Source of the DNA: Deltaproteobacteria bacterium
GTDB lineage: Bacteria; DRYD01
Assembly: GCA_028276365.1 (NCBI GenBank)
Contig: JAPYWL010000039.1
Span: 1-11,988 of the forward strand
Length of the DNA: 11,988 nt
Direction of reading: 5' to 3'
Shown one piece after another: positions 1 through 7,508 of the stretch. The notes below the pieces were generated by a model, which worked only from the letters and a program-made list of their open reading frames with translations, ran no database searches and was not told the DNA's origin. The number at the start of each line of letters is the position of its first letter. Position 1 is the stretch's first letter. The position numbers and the translations under genes are program-made.

Positions 1-22
1 CTTGCCACTTGGCTACGTCGCC
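1..22 (-). tRNA. 5' end of a tRNA, probably tRNA-Cys (cut by window edge)
   Basis: Read on the minus strand, these 22 bases begin GGCGACG (7-nt acceptor strand), then TA, then GCC AAGTGGCAA G. This is the order of acceptor stem, U8-A9, D-stem and D-loop in a tRNA. The D-arm matches what I remember of Firmicutes tRNA-Cys (GCCAAGTGGTAAGGC), and a GGCG acceptor start also fits Cys. tRNA-Gln shares this D-arm but normally starts with U. The anticodon lies outside the window, so the amino acid is an inference. It follows pilC on the same strand after about 30 bp of AT-rich sequence. The local G+C is far above the surroundings, as expected for a stable RNA in an AT-rich genome. Confidence 0.72.
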
Positions 23-52
23 TATTATATTATTCTTTATTATATTATTCTC

Positions 53-1309
53 CTAAAACTTAGTAACCCCTTGTATAATACTACTAATAGGTAAAAACAC
101 TGCTAATAAAATTATAGCAACTATTAACCCTACAAAAACTATTAACATTGGTTCAAATAACGATAATAAGGTATCGATCTTCTGTTTTATCTCAAACTCT
201 AAATTATAACATATTTTATCCAGTAATTTATCAAGTTCCCCAGTTTCTTCACCTGTTTTAAGCATATCCAAAAAAAAAGGATCAAAAAATTTGGTTTTAT
301 AAGCAGCAACTGTTAAATATTCCCCCTCCTTTAAATACTTTTGCATCTTTACTATAACTTTCTTTAATATCCCACTATTAAAAGATTCTTCCAAATTTCT
401 TAAACCTTCTAAAAAAGACATCCCACTTCTATAAACTAATAAAAAAGCCCTTGCTAACCTTAATTCATATATCTTATACATAATACTACCTATATAAGGT
501 AAACTAAATAATAATAATTCTATTTTTTCTTTAACTACAGGTGACAATTCTTCAAAAATTCTTAAAACAATATAAATAAAAAATCCACTAACAAATCCAA
601 TAGCCAAAACTATAGGATTACCTAATACATTAGAAATACTTAATAAAATCTTTGTTAATAAAGGGATCTCTACTTCAAAACCTTGTAAAATTTCAAATAA
701 CTTAGGAAAAATAAAAACTATTAATCCCCACGTTATTAATATACTAACTATTATAATAAGCAAAGGATAAATTAAAGAAGAAATCAATTTAGATCTAATT
801 TTATATTCTTCTTCGGAATATTTAGCTAATTCATCCATAATATCAAATAACTGTCCTGTTTTTTCTCCTATTTTTATTAAAGCTATATAAATGGGTGAAA
901 ACACATTTGTATATCTTTCCAAAGCATTACTTATTGCATAACCACTCCTTAAATTCTCTTTTATAACCAAACAAATAAGAGCTAATTTCTTATTGGTAGT
1001 AGTTAAAGCAATAACATCAAATAACCTAGAAACTGGAAAACCTGCTTTCAACATCTCACTTACCATCCTTGTAAACAACATAACATCGTTCTTACTTAGC
1101 TTAATAAAGTTCTTTATAAAAAAATACTGAAAAGGTTTTAATTCCCCTACCTTTATATTAGTATATCCAAACGATTTTAATAATCTCAGTGCTTCGTTTT
1201 CGTTTAAAGCCTCAATAAATCCCGCATATTTCGATCCTTGTTGATCGTAAGCTATATAATTAAATACCTTTCCTCTTTTTTCCTTTTTTAAAGCTTTAGA
1301 TACACTCAT
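53..1309 (-). CDS. pilC: Type IV pilus inner-membrane platform protein PilC (T2SS GspF family)
   Basis: This 418-residue protein has the usual length and layout of PilC/GspF, the polytopic inner-membrane platform on which the PilB and PilT motors act. Two T2SSF domains lie at about residues 72-200 and 275-405. Each carries the family signature: KIGEKTGQL at about 147-155 and KTGEETGEL at about 351-359. Hydrophobic segments lie near 176-203, 231-250 and 386-410, as in other PilC proteins. The N-terminal 60 residues form the small domain with the YxAxDxxG-like pattern. The start ATG at 1309 has an AGGTGA site 8 nt upstream. It lies 56 bp downstream of pilT on the same strand and is probably co-transcribed with it. 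A partial-tRNA gene follows. The family call is certain; whether it serves pili or a related secretion machine is inferred from the adjacent pilT. Confidence 0.95.
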   Translation of the reverse strand: MSVSKALKKEKRGKVFNYIAYDQQGSKYAGFIEALNENEALRLLKSFGYTNIKVGELKPFQYFFIKNFIKLSKNDVMLFTRMVSEMLKAGFPVSRLFDVIALTTTNKKLALICLVIKENLRSGYAISNALERYTNVFSPIYIALIKIGEKTGQLFDIMDELAKYSEEEYKIRSKLISSLIYPLLIIIVSILITWGLIVFIFPKLFEILQGFEVEIPLLTKILLSISNVLGNPIVLAIGFVSGFFIYIVLRIFEELSPVVKEKIELLLFSLPYIGSIMYKIYELRLARAFLLVYRSGMSFLEGLRNLEESFNSGILKKVIVKMQKYLKEGEYLTVAAYKTKFFDPFFLDMLKTGEETGELDKLLDKICYNLEFEIKQKIDTLLSLFEPMLIVFVGLIVAIILLAVFLPISSIIQGVTKF

Positions 1310-1331
1310 AAATTACATCACCTAATATAAG

Positions 1332-1358
1332 AAATTATTTAAATTATTTAAATTATTT
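1332..1358. repeat. Three tandem 9-bp units between pilT and pilC
   Basis: The 9-mer AAATTATTT is repeated three times without a mismatch (1332-1340, 1341-1349, 1350-1358), followed by a degenerate fourth copy. It fills most of the 56-bp gap between pilT and pilC. It is purely A/T and most likely a slippage product. It could slightly weaken translation coupling or allow a transcription start for pilC, but no promoter consensus is visible in it. Confidence 0.7.
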
Positions 1359-1365
1359 AAATTTT

Positions 1366-2442
1366 TTATTCTTTAGCTCCTACACGTGCCTTCATTTCTT
1401 GAGGATTACTAGATCTAGCAATAGCTTCTTCTGAAGTTATTTTATTTTCTTTCCATAGATCATATAAAGCCTGATCCATAGTTTGCATCCCAATTTGTCT
1501 ATTAGTTTGCATTATAGCTTTTAGTTGATGTACCTTACCTTCTCTTATTATATTTTTAACCGCAGCATTAGCTATTAATACTTCACAAGCTAAAACTCTA
1601 CCACTACCAGTAGCAGCAGGTATTAACTGCTGACTAATTATAGCCTCTAAAACCCCTGCTAATTGGATTCTTACTTGTTGTTGTTGATGAGTAGGAAAGA
1701 CATCTATTATTCTATCTATGGTTTGAGGAGCATCTATAGTATGTAAAGTAGATAGAACCAAATGCCCTGTTTCAGCAGCTGTTAATACTCCACTAATAGT
1801 TTCTAAATCTCTCATCTCACCCACTAATATAACATCAGGGTCTTCTCTTAAAGCAGATCTTAACGCGTTAGCAAACGAATATGTATCTACTCCCAATTCC
1901 CTTTGATTTATCATGGATTTTTTATGAGTATGTATAAATTCTATTGGATCTTCAATAGTTAATATATGTTCAGATCTAGTAGAATTTATTATATCAATTA
2001 TAGCAGCTAAGGTAGTAGATTTTCCTACACCTGTTGGACCAGTAACTAAAATTAAGCCACTCCTCTTTTTTGCTAATTCATTAACTATATCAGGTAATCC
2101 TAATTCTTGAGGAGTTTTTATTATATTAGGTATAGCTCTAAAAGCAGCAGAAACTGCTCCACGCTGTTTAAATACATTTAACCTAAATCTACCATAACCT
2201 GCTATTCCATAAGATGTGTCTAATTCTAAATCTCTTTCGAATTTTTCTCTCTGCTTATCATTAAGAATAGCATATATTAATCTTCTAGTATCTTCAGGTT
2301 TAAGTCTTGGAAATTCAGTAGGTACTAATCTTCCATCTATCCTTAACATAGGTGGTAATCCCGCTGTTATATGTAAATCACTAGCATTCCTTTCAATAGC
2401 TATTTTTAATAATTGATCAATAGACATTACTTCAGAAGCCAT
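1366..2442 (-). CDS. pilT: Twitching motility / pilus retraction ATPase PilT
   Basis: This 358-residue cytoplasmic hexameric ATPase powers retraction of type IV pili. Visible motifs, in order: Walker A GPTGVGKST (135-143), Asp box IEDPIEF (about 163-169), Walker B region DPDVILVGEMRD (201-212), and His box HLVLSTLHT (227-235). The VKNIIREGK segment (295-303) corresponds to the AIRNLIRE motif that distinguishes PilT retraction motors from PilB extension motors. Length is typical for PilT and much shorter than PilB. The start ATG at 2442 has a near-perfect AAGGAGGT site 6 nt upstream. It lies 32 bp after moxR and 56 bp before pilC, all on the minus strand. The extension ATPase PilB is not in the window, so a full pilus system must have other genes elsewhere. 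Confidence 0.96.
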   Translation of the reverse strand: MASEVMSIDQLLKIAIERNASDLHITAGLPPMLRIDGRLVPTEFPRLKPEDTRRLIYAILNDKQREKFERDLELDTSYGIAGYGRFRLNVFKQRGAVSAAFRAIPNIIKTPQELGLPDIVNELAKKRSGLILVTGPTGVGKSTTLAAIIDIINSTRSEHILTIEDPIEFIHTHKKSMINQRELGVDTYSFANALRSALREDPDVILVGEMRDLETISGVLTAAETGHLVLSTLHTIDAPQTIDRIIDVFPTHQQQQVRIQLAGVLEAIISQQLIPAATGSGRVLACEVLIANAAVKNIIREGKVHQLKAIMQTNRQIGMQTMDQALYDLWKENKITSEEAIARSSNPQEMKARVGAKE

Positions 2443-2474
2443 AAAATACCTCCTTTTTCTAATTTCTAATTTTA

Positions 2475-3419
2475 TTATTTTATAATTCTATTTTTAGTTA
2501 TAGGTACTTCTACTTTATTCATTAAATTTATGACAAATTTTAACAAATCAGAATATTTATTATAATCTCTTAATATAATCCTATGAGCTAAAACAAAAGG
2601 CAAAGTATTTTTTATATCATCAGGAATAACATAATTCCTACCTTCTAAAAAGGCAAAACTACTAGCAACTCTTAAAACATGTAGCAAAGCTCTAGGACTC
2701 GGTGGTAAATAAACCTTGTTATCGCTATGTAATAAATCAAATATATTTATAACATAATCTACAATATTTTGTTCTATTTCTATTTTTTTAACTTCCTCAA
2801 AAGCTTGTATTATATCCTCTTTATTAATTTTTTTATCAATTTTATAATTAGAATTAGACCATAAATATAAATCTACTATCTTAAATAATTGTTCTTTAGA
2901 AGGATAACCTAAGTTTATTTTCATTAGAAATCTATCTAATTGTGCTTCTATTAGAGGATAAGCACCTGCTAATTCTAAAGGATTTTCAGTAGCTATAACA
3001 AAAAAAGGAATAGGTAAAACATATGTTTTTCCATCTATAGTAGCTTGATGTTCTTCCATAACCTCAAGTAAAGCACTTTGAGATTTAGGAGGTATCCTAT
3101 TTATTTCATCTACTAATAATATATTAGTAAAAACAGGCCCTGGTTTAAAATCAAATTCCATTGTCTTTGGATTATATATACTTAATCCTGTTATATCGGT
3201 AGCTAATAAATCAGGGCTACCTTGAATCCTTTTAAATTCTAAATCCAAAGACCTTGCTATTATCTTAGATAATGTGGTTTTACCTACTCCAGGAACATCT
3301 TCTATTAATAAATGCCCCTTAGATAATAAACAACTAAATATTAACTTTAAGGTATTTTTGGAAGTAAAAAATATATTTTCTATTTTCTCTATTACTTCCC
3401 TAAATTTATTATAAATCAT
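2475..3419 (-). CDS. MoxR-family AAA+ ATPase
   Basis: This 314-residue AAA+ ATPase of the MoxR family (AAA_3 core plus lid) acts as a cytoplasmic chaperone-like motor that usually matures or activates a partner protein with a von Willebrand A domain. Visible motifs: Walker A GVGKTT (44-49), Walker B LLVDEINR (101-108), EVMEEHQ segment (119-125), sensor 1 ATENP (143-147), the LDRF arginine (161-164), and a sensor 2-like SPRALLH (241-247). Length is standard. The start ATG at 3419 has AGGGGA upstream. MoxR genes normally sit beside DUF58, vWA or transglutaminase-like genes, but here the next genes are pilT and pilC. The target is therefore unknown. A role in pilus assembly is possible but rests only on position. 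Confidence 0.92.
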   Translation of the reverse strand: MIYNKFREVIEKIENIFFTSKNTLKLIFSCLLSKGHLLIEDVPGVGKTTLSKIIARSLDLEFKRIQGSPDLLATDITGLSIYNPKTMEFDFKPGPVFTNILLVDEINRIPPKSQSALLEVMEEHQATIDGKTYVLPIPFFVIATENPLELAGAYPLIEAQLDRFLMKINLGYPSKEQLFKIVDLYLWSNSNYKIDKKINKEDIIQAFEEVKKIEIEQNIVDYVINIFDLLHSDNKVYLPPSPRALLHVLRVASSFAFLEGRNYVIPDDIKNTLPFVLAHRIILRDYNKYSDLLKFVINLMNKVEVPITKNRIIK

Positions 3420-3463
3420 TTTAATTCCCCTTTTATTTTAATATTAAATATTTTTTAAATTTT

Positions 3464-3489
3464 ATCCTTTTTTATTTTAATTAAAGGAT
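3464..3489. promoter_or_regulatory. Inverted repeat in the moxR/deoC divergent gap (possible operator)
   Basis: ATCCTTT (3464-3470) and AAAGGAT (3483-3489) form a perfect 7-bp inverted repeat with a 12-bp A/T spacer. The right arm overlaps the proposed -35 position of the deoC promoter, so a regulator bound here could block it. In DNA this AT-rich, a 7-bp match at this distance can occur by chance. Confidence 0.25.
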
Positions 3490-3509
3490 TTCAAAATAAA
3501 AGCTATAAT
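3481..3509 (+). promoter_or_regulatory. Candidate sigma-70 promoter for the deoC-aldehyde dehydrogenase operon
   Basis: A perfect TATAAT lies at 3504-3509. A weak -35 match, TTAAAG, lies at 3481-3486, with a 17-bp spacer. Transcription would start near 3516, about 30 nt before the chosen start codon. The -10 box is convincing in position, but TATAAT-like strings are common at this base composition. Confidence 0.42.
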
Positions 3510-3533
3510 AAGAAATTAGGAAAACTTATAAAT

Positions 3534-3541
3534 GAGAGGTG
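3534..3541 (+). promoter_or_regulatory. Ribosome binding site that sets the deoC start
   Basis: GAGAGGTG ends 5 nt before the ATG at 3547. The earlier in-frame ATG at 3532 has only an AGGA about 10 nt upstream and overlaps this site. Translation therefore most likely begins at 3547. Confidence 0.6.
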
Positions 3542-3546
3542 AAAAA

Positions 3547-4479
3547 ATGAGCTTAACTATAAATAACTTCAATGATCTAAAAAATACATTTAAAAATTTA
3601 TACTATCCTGTAGATTCTAAGATGTTAAATGAAAGAATAGAAATTTTATCTAAAAGAAGTATAAAAAAAGAATCAAAAGTAAAGGGATTAAAAATATTAA
3701 TAAACTGTATGGATTTAACTACTTTAGAAGGTAAAGATACCCCTAATAAAGTAAGGATGTTATGTGAAAAAGCCAAAAGGCCTTATATAGATCCTGATAT
3801 TCCTCAAGTAGCAGCAGTATGTGTTTATCCTTCCTTAGTTAAAATTGCTAAAGAATCCTTAAAAGGAACTAATATAAAAGTAGCAACAGTAGCTACATAT
3901 TTTCCTAGTTCTCAAACAAGTTTTGAGGTTAAAATAAAAGATATAGAATATTCCTTAAAAGAAGGAGCAGATGAAGTAGATATAGTTATAAATAGAAACG
4001 CTTTTTTATCAGGTAAATATGACATAGTCTATGATGAAATAGCAAAAGCTAAAGAATTATGTTTATTATATAATGCTAAACTTAAAGTTATTTTAGAAAC
4101 AGGAGAATTAGCAACATACGATCAAGTTAAAAAAGCGAGTTTATTAGCAATATTAGCAGGTGCAGATTTCATTAAAACTTCAACAGGTAAAATTACTCCT
4201 GCTGCTACTTTACAGGATTTCTTAGTTATGCTATACACAATTAAAGATTACTATTACTATACAGGACAAAAAATAGGGATAAAACCTGCAGGTGGTATAA
4301 AAACAGCCAAAGAAGCCTTAAAATACTTAGTAGTTCTTAACGAAACTTTAGGAGATTACTTTATTAACCCAAATTTATTTAGAATAGGTGCTAGTAGCTT
4401 ATTAAATGATATTTTAATGCAAATAGTAAAAGAAAAAACTGGAAATTACCAAAATGAAGATTACTTTTCTAAAGATTAA
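3547..4479 (+). CDS. deoC: Deoxyribose-phosphate aldolase, long (eukaryote-like DERA) form
   Basis: The enzyme cleaves 2-deoxy-D-ribose 5-phosphate to glyceraldehyde 3-phosphate and acetaldehyde in the cytoplasm. From the start at 3547 it has 310 residues, well above the 210-260 of most bacterial DeoC and close to the roughly 318-residue animal DERA. Catalytic residues are visible: Asp145 in EVDIVIN, the Schiff-base Lys210 in DFIKTSTGK, and the proton-relay Lys246 in GIKPAGG. The CMDLTTLEGKDT segment (54-65), AAVCVYP (89-95) and ELFRIGAS-like NLFRIGAS (276-283) also resemble the animal enzyme as I recall it. An in-frame ATG at 3532 exists, but the better ribosome binding site favours 3547. 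An aldehyde dehydrogenase follows after 28 bp and can remove the acetaldehyde, so the two form a catabolic pair. No nucleoside phosphorylase or phosphopentomutase is visible. Confidence 0.93.
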   Translation: MSLTINNFNDLKNTFKNLYYPVDSKMLNERIEILSKRSIKKESKVKGLKILINCMDLTTLEGKDTPNKVRMLCEKAKRPYIDPDIPQVAAVCVYPSLVKIAKESLKGTNIKVATVATYFPSSQTSFEVKIKDIEYSLKEGADEVDIVINRNAFLSGKYDIVYDEIAKAKELCLLYNAKLKVILETGELATYDQVKKASLLAILAGADFIKTSTGKITPAATLQDFLVMLYTIKDYYYYTGQKIGIKPAGGIKTAKEALKYLVVLNETLGDYFINPNLFRIGASSLLNDILMQIVKEKTGNYQNEDYFSKD

Positions 4480-4507
4480 TAAATAAAATTAAAAGGAGTG
4501 TTATTTT

Positions 4508-6070
4508 ATGAAAGAAAACAAAAAATTAGAAGAAAACAAAATAGAAGAAACTATAAAAATAAATGGAAAAAATTTAAAAGAGGAAATAACAAAAGAAAAG
4601 TTACTTGAAAAAAACAAAATTCAAGAAATCCCAGAATTAACATTTTATAATATTTGGGATTACTCAACTTCATTAGAGGATAATTCTTATGTCAAAATAA
4701 AAAAAAGATATGATTTATTTATAGGAGGTAAATGGATAAGTTCAAATAAATATTTTAATACAATAAATCCTGCTACCGAAGAGATTTTAAGTGAAATAGC
4801 ATATGCAAATGAAAAAGAAGTAGATTTAGCAGTAAATAGTGCTAAGGAAGCGTATGAGAAATATTGGTCTAAACTTAAACCTACTGAGAGAGCTAAATAT
4901 ATATTCAGAATAGCTAGACTAATCCAAGAAAGATCTAGAGAATTAGCAATAGTAGAAACAATGGATAATGGGAAACCAATAAGAGAGACAAGAGATTTTG
5001 ATATACCACAAGCAGCACAGCATTATTTTTATTATGCTGGTTGGGCAGATAAATTAGAATACGTAATTAAAAACCCAAGACCTATAGGAGTAGTAGGGCA
5101 AATAATTCCATGGAACTTTCCATTTCTTATGTTAGCATGGAAAATAGCACCAGCTTTAGCTACAGGAAATACTATCGTTATCAAACCTGCAGAACTAACT
5201 CCATTATCTGCTATGTTTTTAGCTGAAATAATTCAAGATGCAGATCTACCACCAGGGGTAGTTAATATAATTAACGGGGATGGATATACAGGATCTTTAA
5301 TAGTAAAACATCCATTAATAAATAAAATAGCTTTTACTGGATCTACTGAAGTAGGTAAATTAATACTAAAATCAATAAAAGGTACTAACAAAAAAGTAAC
5401 CTTAGAATTAGGAGGAAAAGGTCCTTTAATTATATTAGAAGATGCACCATTAGATCAAGCAGTAGAAGCTGTTATAAAAGGGATATATTTCAATCAAGGG
5501 CATGTATGTTGTGCTTCATCTAGAGTACTAGTTCAAGAATCTATTTTAAATGAATTTATAAAAAAACTAAAAGACAGGATAAAAACAATTAGAATCGGTA
5601 ATCCCTTAGATAAAAATACAGATATGGGAGCTATTAATTCCAAAATGCAATTAGAAAAAATTAAAAATTATGTTCAAATAGGTATAAATGAAGGAGCTAA
5701 TATCTATCAATTAGAATGTAAATTACCTTCTAAAGGTTATTGGTATCCTCCTACATTCTTTACAAATGTATCTCAATCTAATAAAATAGTTCAAGAGGAG
5801 ATATTTGGTCCTGTTTTAGTTATATTAACTTTTAGAGATCCTAAAGAAGCAATAGAAAAAGCTAATAACACATTTTACGGCTTATCTGCTGGAGTTTGGA
5901 CTAATAATCCTAGTAGATTACTAGAATTATCCCGAAAAATAAAAGCAGGAGTTATATGGGCTAATACTTACAATCAATTTGATCCTGCTTCTCCTTTTGG
6001 AGGATATAAAGAAAGTGGATTTGGTCGAGAAGGTGGATTACATGGATTACTGCCTTACCTAGATATCTAA
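4508..6070 (+). CDS. NAD(P)-dependent aldehyde dehydrogenase linked to deoC
   Basis: This 520-residue member of the aldehyde dehydrogenase superfamily oxidises an aldehyde to the acid. Visible residues: the PWNFP motif with Asn203, cofactor Lys226 in IKPAE, FTGSTEVG (276-283), general base Glu300 in LELGGK, nucleophile Cys334 in NQGHVCCASSR, and EEIFGPV (430-436). All key residues are present, so it should be active. The core starts near residue 68 (YDLFIGGKW). Before it are about 40 very charged Lys/Glu/Asn residues and an IWDYSTSLED segment. ALDHs encoded beside deoC, as I recall them, also carry an N-terminal extension. AAGGAG lies upstream of the ATG. Position right after deoC suggests acetaldehyde as the physiological substrate; this is inferred. 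The protein ends soon after the GGLHG segment, so the C-terminal tail is rather short. Confidence 0.92.
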   Translation: MKENKKLEENKIEETIKINGKNLKEEITKEKLLEKNKIQEIPELTFYNIWDYSTSLEDNSYVKIKKRYDLFIGGKWISSNKYFNTINPATEEILSEIAYANEKEVDLAVNSAKEAYEKYWSKLKPTERAKYIFRIARLIQERSRELAIVETMDNGKPIRETRDFDIPQAAQHYFYYAGWADKLEYVIKNPRPIGVVGQIIPWNFPFLMLAWKIAPALATGNTIVIKPAELTPLSAMFLAEIIQDADLPPGVVNIINGDGYTGSLIVKHPLINKIAFTGSTEVGKLILKSIKGTNKKVTLELGGKGPLIILEDAPLDQAVEAVIKGIYFNQGHVCCASSRVLVQESILNEFIKKLKDRIKTIRIGNPLDKNTDMGAINSKMQLEKIKNYVQIGINEGANIYQLECKLPSKGYWYPPTFFTNVSQSNKIVQEEIFGPVLVILTFRDPKEAIEKANNTFYGLSAGVWTNNPSRLLELSRKIKAGVIWANTYNQFDPASPFGGYKESGFGREGGLHGLLPYLDI

Positions 6071-6093
6071 AATTACTAATTTTAGATTCTTTT
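6065..6093 (+). terminator. AT-rich hairpin with T-rich tail after the aldehyde dehydrogenase
   Basis: A perfect 10-bp stem (6065-6074 with 6078-6087, ATCTAAAATT / AATTTTAGAT) closes a 3-nt loop and is followed by TCTTTT. The stop codon of the preceding gene lies inside the left arm. It looks like an intrinsic terminator or a leaky attenuator that lowers read-through into the next gene. The stem has only two G-C pairs, so its strength is uncertain. Confidence 0.48.
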
Positions 6094-6114
6094 AATAGAA
6101 AGGAGGTTTTTATA

Positions 6115-7170
6115 ATGTACTTTGAAAATCTTTATAATAAAGTTATAAATTTAGAAGTAGATAAAAATAGGTTATTTAGTGCTACTCATGAGGAAATATT
6201 AGAAGGATTAACAAGTGATATTTACTTTATTAGATCTTCTTATTTATTAGAAAAAGTGAATAAAGTAGATAGTGAAGTAGTAGCTGAGGTATTTGCAAAT
6301 GATTATGGGGTTTTTGCAGGACTTGAGGAAGTATTATTTTTACTTAAAGATAAAGAGGTAGAAATAGAAGCTTTAAAAGAAGGTGAAGAATTTGAGCCTT
6401 ATGAAGTAGTTATGAGGTTAACTGGTAGGTATAGTCAATTTGGTTATTTAGAAACAGCTATATTAGGGATTTTAGCAAGTAGTAGTAATTGGGCTACAGC
6501 TGCTAGATTATGTAAAAATGAAGCAAAAGATAAGATAGTATTAGCTTTTGGAGCAAGATTTATTCATCCTGCTGTTGCCCCAGTTATGGAGCGTGCTGCT
6601 TTAATTGGGGGAATTGATGATGTTAGCTGTGTATTAGGAGCTAAATTATATAACAAACAACCCAAAGGTACTATGCCTCATGCTTTTATTATTATACTTA
6701 ATGATACCTTGGAAGCTGCTAAAATTTATGATCAATTTGTAGAGCAAGATCTACCAAGAATAGTATTAGTTGATACTTTTAAAGATGAAGTAGAAGAGGC
6801 TATAAGAATAGCTAAATATTTTAAAGAAATAGGGAAGAGTTTATATGCTATTAGATTAGATACTCCTAGGGAAAGAGGAAGAGTTACCCCAGAATTAGTT
6901 AAAGAAGTCAGAGCTAAATTGGATTTAGAGGGATTTAAAGATGTAAAAATAGTAGTTTCAGGTGGATTAGATCCAGAAAGAATAAGAATACTCAATCAAG
7001 CAGGTGCAGATATATTTGGAGTAGGAAGTTACATAGCTACTTATAATAAAATCCAAATGACAATGGATTTAAAAATGGTAGATAATAAACCTATAACTAA
7101 AAGAGGTAGAATTCCTGGTAAAACTTATAATCCTAAATTAAAACAAATTAAAAGCTTAGTTAAAAATTAA
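6115..7170 (+). CDS. pncB: Nicotinate phosphoribosyltransferase (short form)
   Basis: The enzyme joins nicotinate to PRPP, with ATP, to give nicotinate mononucleotide in NAD salvage. At 351 residues it belongs to the shorter NAPRTase group found in many clostridia, Thermotogae-like bacteria and archaea, rather than the longer 400-490 residue PncB forms. Visible signatures: N-terminal SATHEEI (22-28), FGARFIHPA (145-153) with the His expected to be phosphorylated during catalysis, GTMPHA (185-190), VDTFKDE (219-225), RLDTPRERG (247-255), VSGGLD (281-286) and GVGSYI (302-307). The start has an excellent AAAGGAGG site. It lies 44 bp after the aldehyde dehydrogenase with a hairpin between, so it may be partly uncoupled from that operon. 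QAPRTase (NadC) is a distant relative, but GTMPHA and the overall layout favour nicotinate as substrate. Confidence 0.9.
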   Translation: MYFENLYNKVINLEVDKNRLFSATHEEILEGLTSDIYFIRSSYLLEKVNKVDSEVVAEVFANDYGVFAGLEEVLFLLKDKEVEIEALKEGEEFEPYEVVMRLTGRYSQFGYLETAILGILASSSNWATAARLCKNEAKDKIVLAFGARFIHPAVAPVMERAALIGGIDDVSCVLGAKLYNKQPKGTMPHAFIIILNDTLEAAKIYDQFVEQDLPRIVLVDTFKDEVEEAIRIAKYFKEIGKSLYAIRLDTPRERGRVTPELVKEVRAKLDLEGFKDVKIVVSGGLDPERIRILNQAGADIFGVGSYIATYNKIQMTMDLKMVDNKPITKRGRIPGKTYNPKLKQIKSLVKN

Positions 7171-7478
7171 ATATCACTTAAAAATTGCTGAAAATTAATA
7201 AAAAACAATTAAAAAAGTTAAACAATTACTTAAAATAAATTATAAAATAAATTATGTTATAATAAACAAAGTTATAAAGCCCATTTTATAAATTTTATAA
7301 ATTTCGTCGTTATATTTAAATAAAATAAATAAATTCATTTTCAATAAATTAAACAAATAAAGAGCAATATGGAAAGTATAAATTCACTAAAAAATTGATA
7401 AAAATCAATAAAAAACATAAAATTTTTTACTAAATAAAAAAAAACGAAAAAGGAACGTATAACAAAAAATAGAAATAG
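7171..7478. other. AT-rich intergenic stretch without a supported gene
   Basis: These 308 bases are nearly all A/T. I find no ORF with a ribosome binding site; the ATG at 7369 opens only nine codons. A TATAAT string at 7258-7263 lacks a -35 partner. A small hairpin, ATTGAT (7394-7399) with ATCAAT (7404-7409) and a 4-nt loop, has no T-tract. The long open frame on the other strand across 7341-7523 has no ribosome binding site and a low-complexity Phe/Ile/Tyr translation, so I treat it as a shadow. Confidence 0.6.
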
Positions 7479-7484
7479 TATAAT
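7479..7484 (+). promoter_or_regulatory. Candidate -10 box for the exported repeat peptide gene
   Basis: A perfect TATAAT lies directly before the G-rich element at 7488. Transcription would begin about 7490-7492, so the transcript would start with GGGAGGG or very near it. No good -35 hexamer is visible 16-18 bp upstream, so this rests mainly on the -10 box and on its position. Confidence 0.35.
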
Positions 7485-7487
7485 ACA

Positions 7488-7503
7488 GTGGGAGGGTTGG
7501 GTT
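7488..7503 (+). promoter_or_regulatory. G-rich left arm of a long-range inverted repeat around the peptide gene
   Basis: GTGGGAGGGTTGGGTT is complementary to 7843-7858, just past the peptide stop codon. Nine pairs are perfect, followed by one mismatch, four pairs including one G-U, and two more A-U pairs. Such G-rich sequence stands out strongly here. It would be at or near the 5' end of the peptide mRNA. It contains three GGG runs, one short of a canonical quadruplex. Confidence 0.55.
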
Positions 7504-7508
7504 TTATT

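Noticed and set aside
2216-2416. 66-codon plus-strand frame inside pilT
   Set aside because: Lies wholly within the well-supported pilT gene on the opposite strand and has no features of its own.
6732-6995. 87-codon minus-strand frame inside the NAPRTase gene
   Set aside because: Shadow of a conserved enzyme-coding region; Ser/Leu-rich translation typical of antisense frames.
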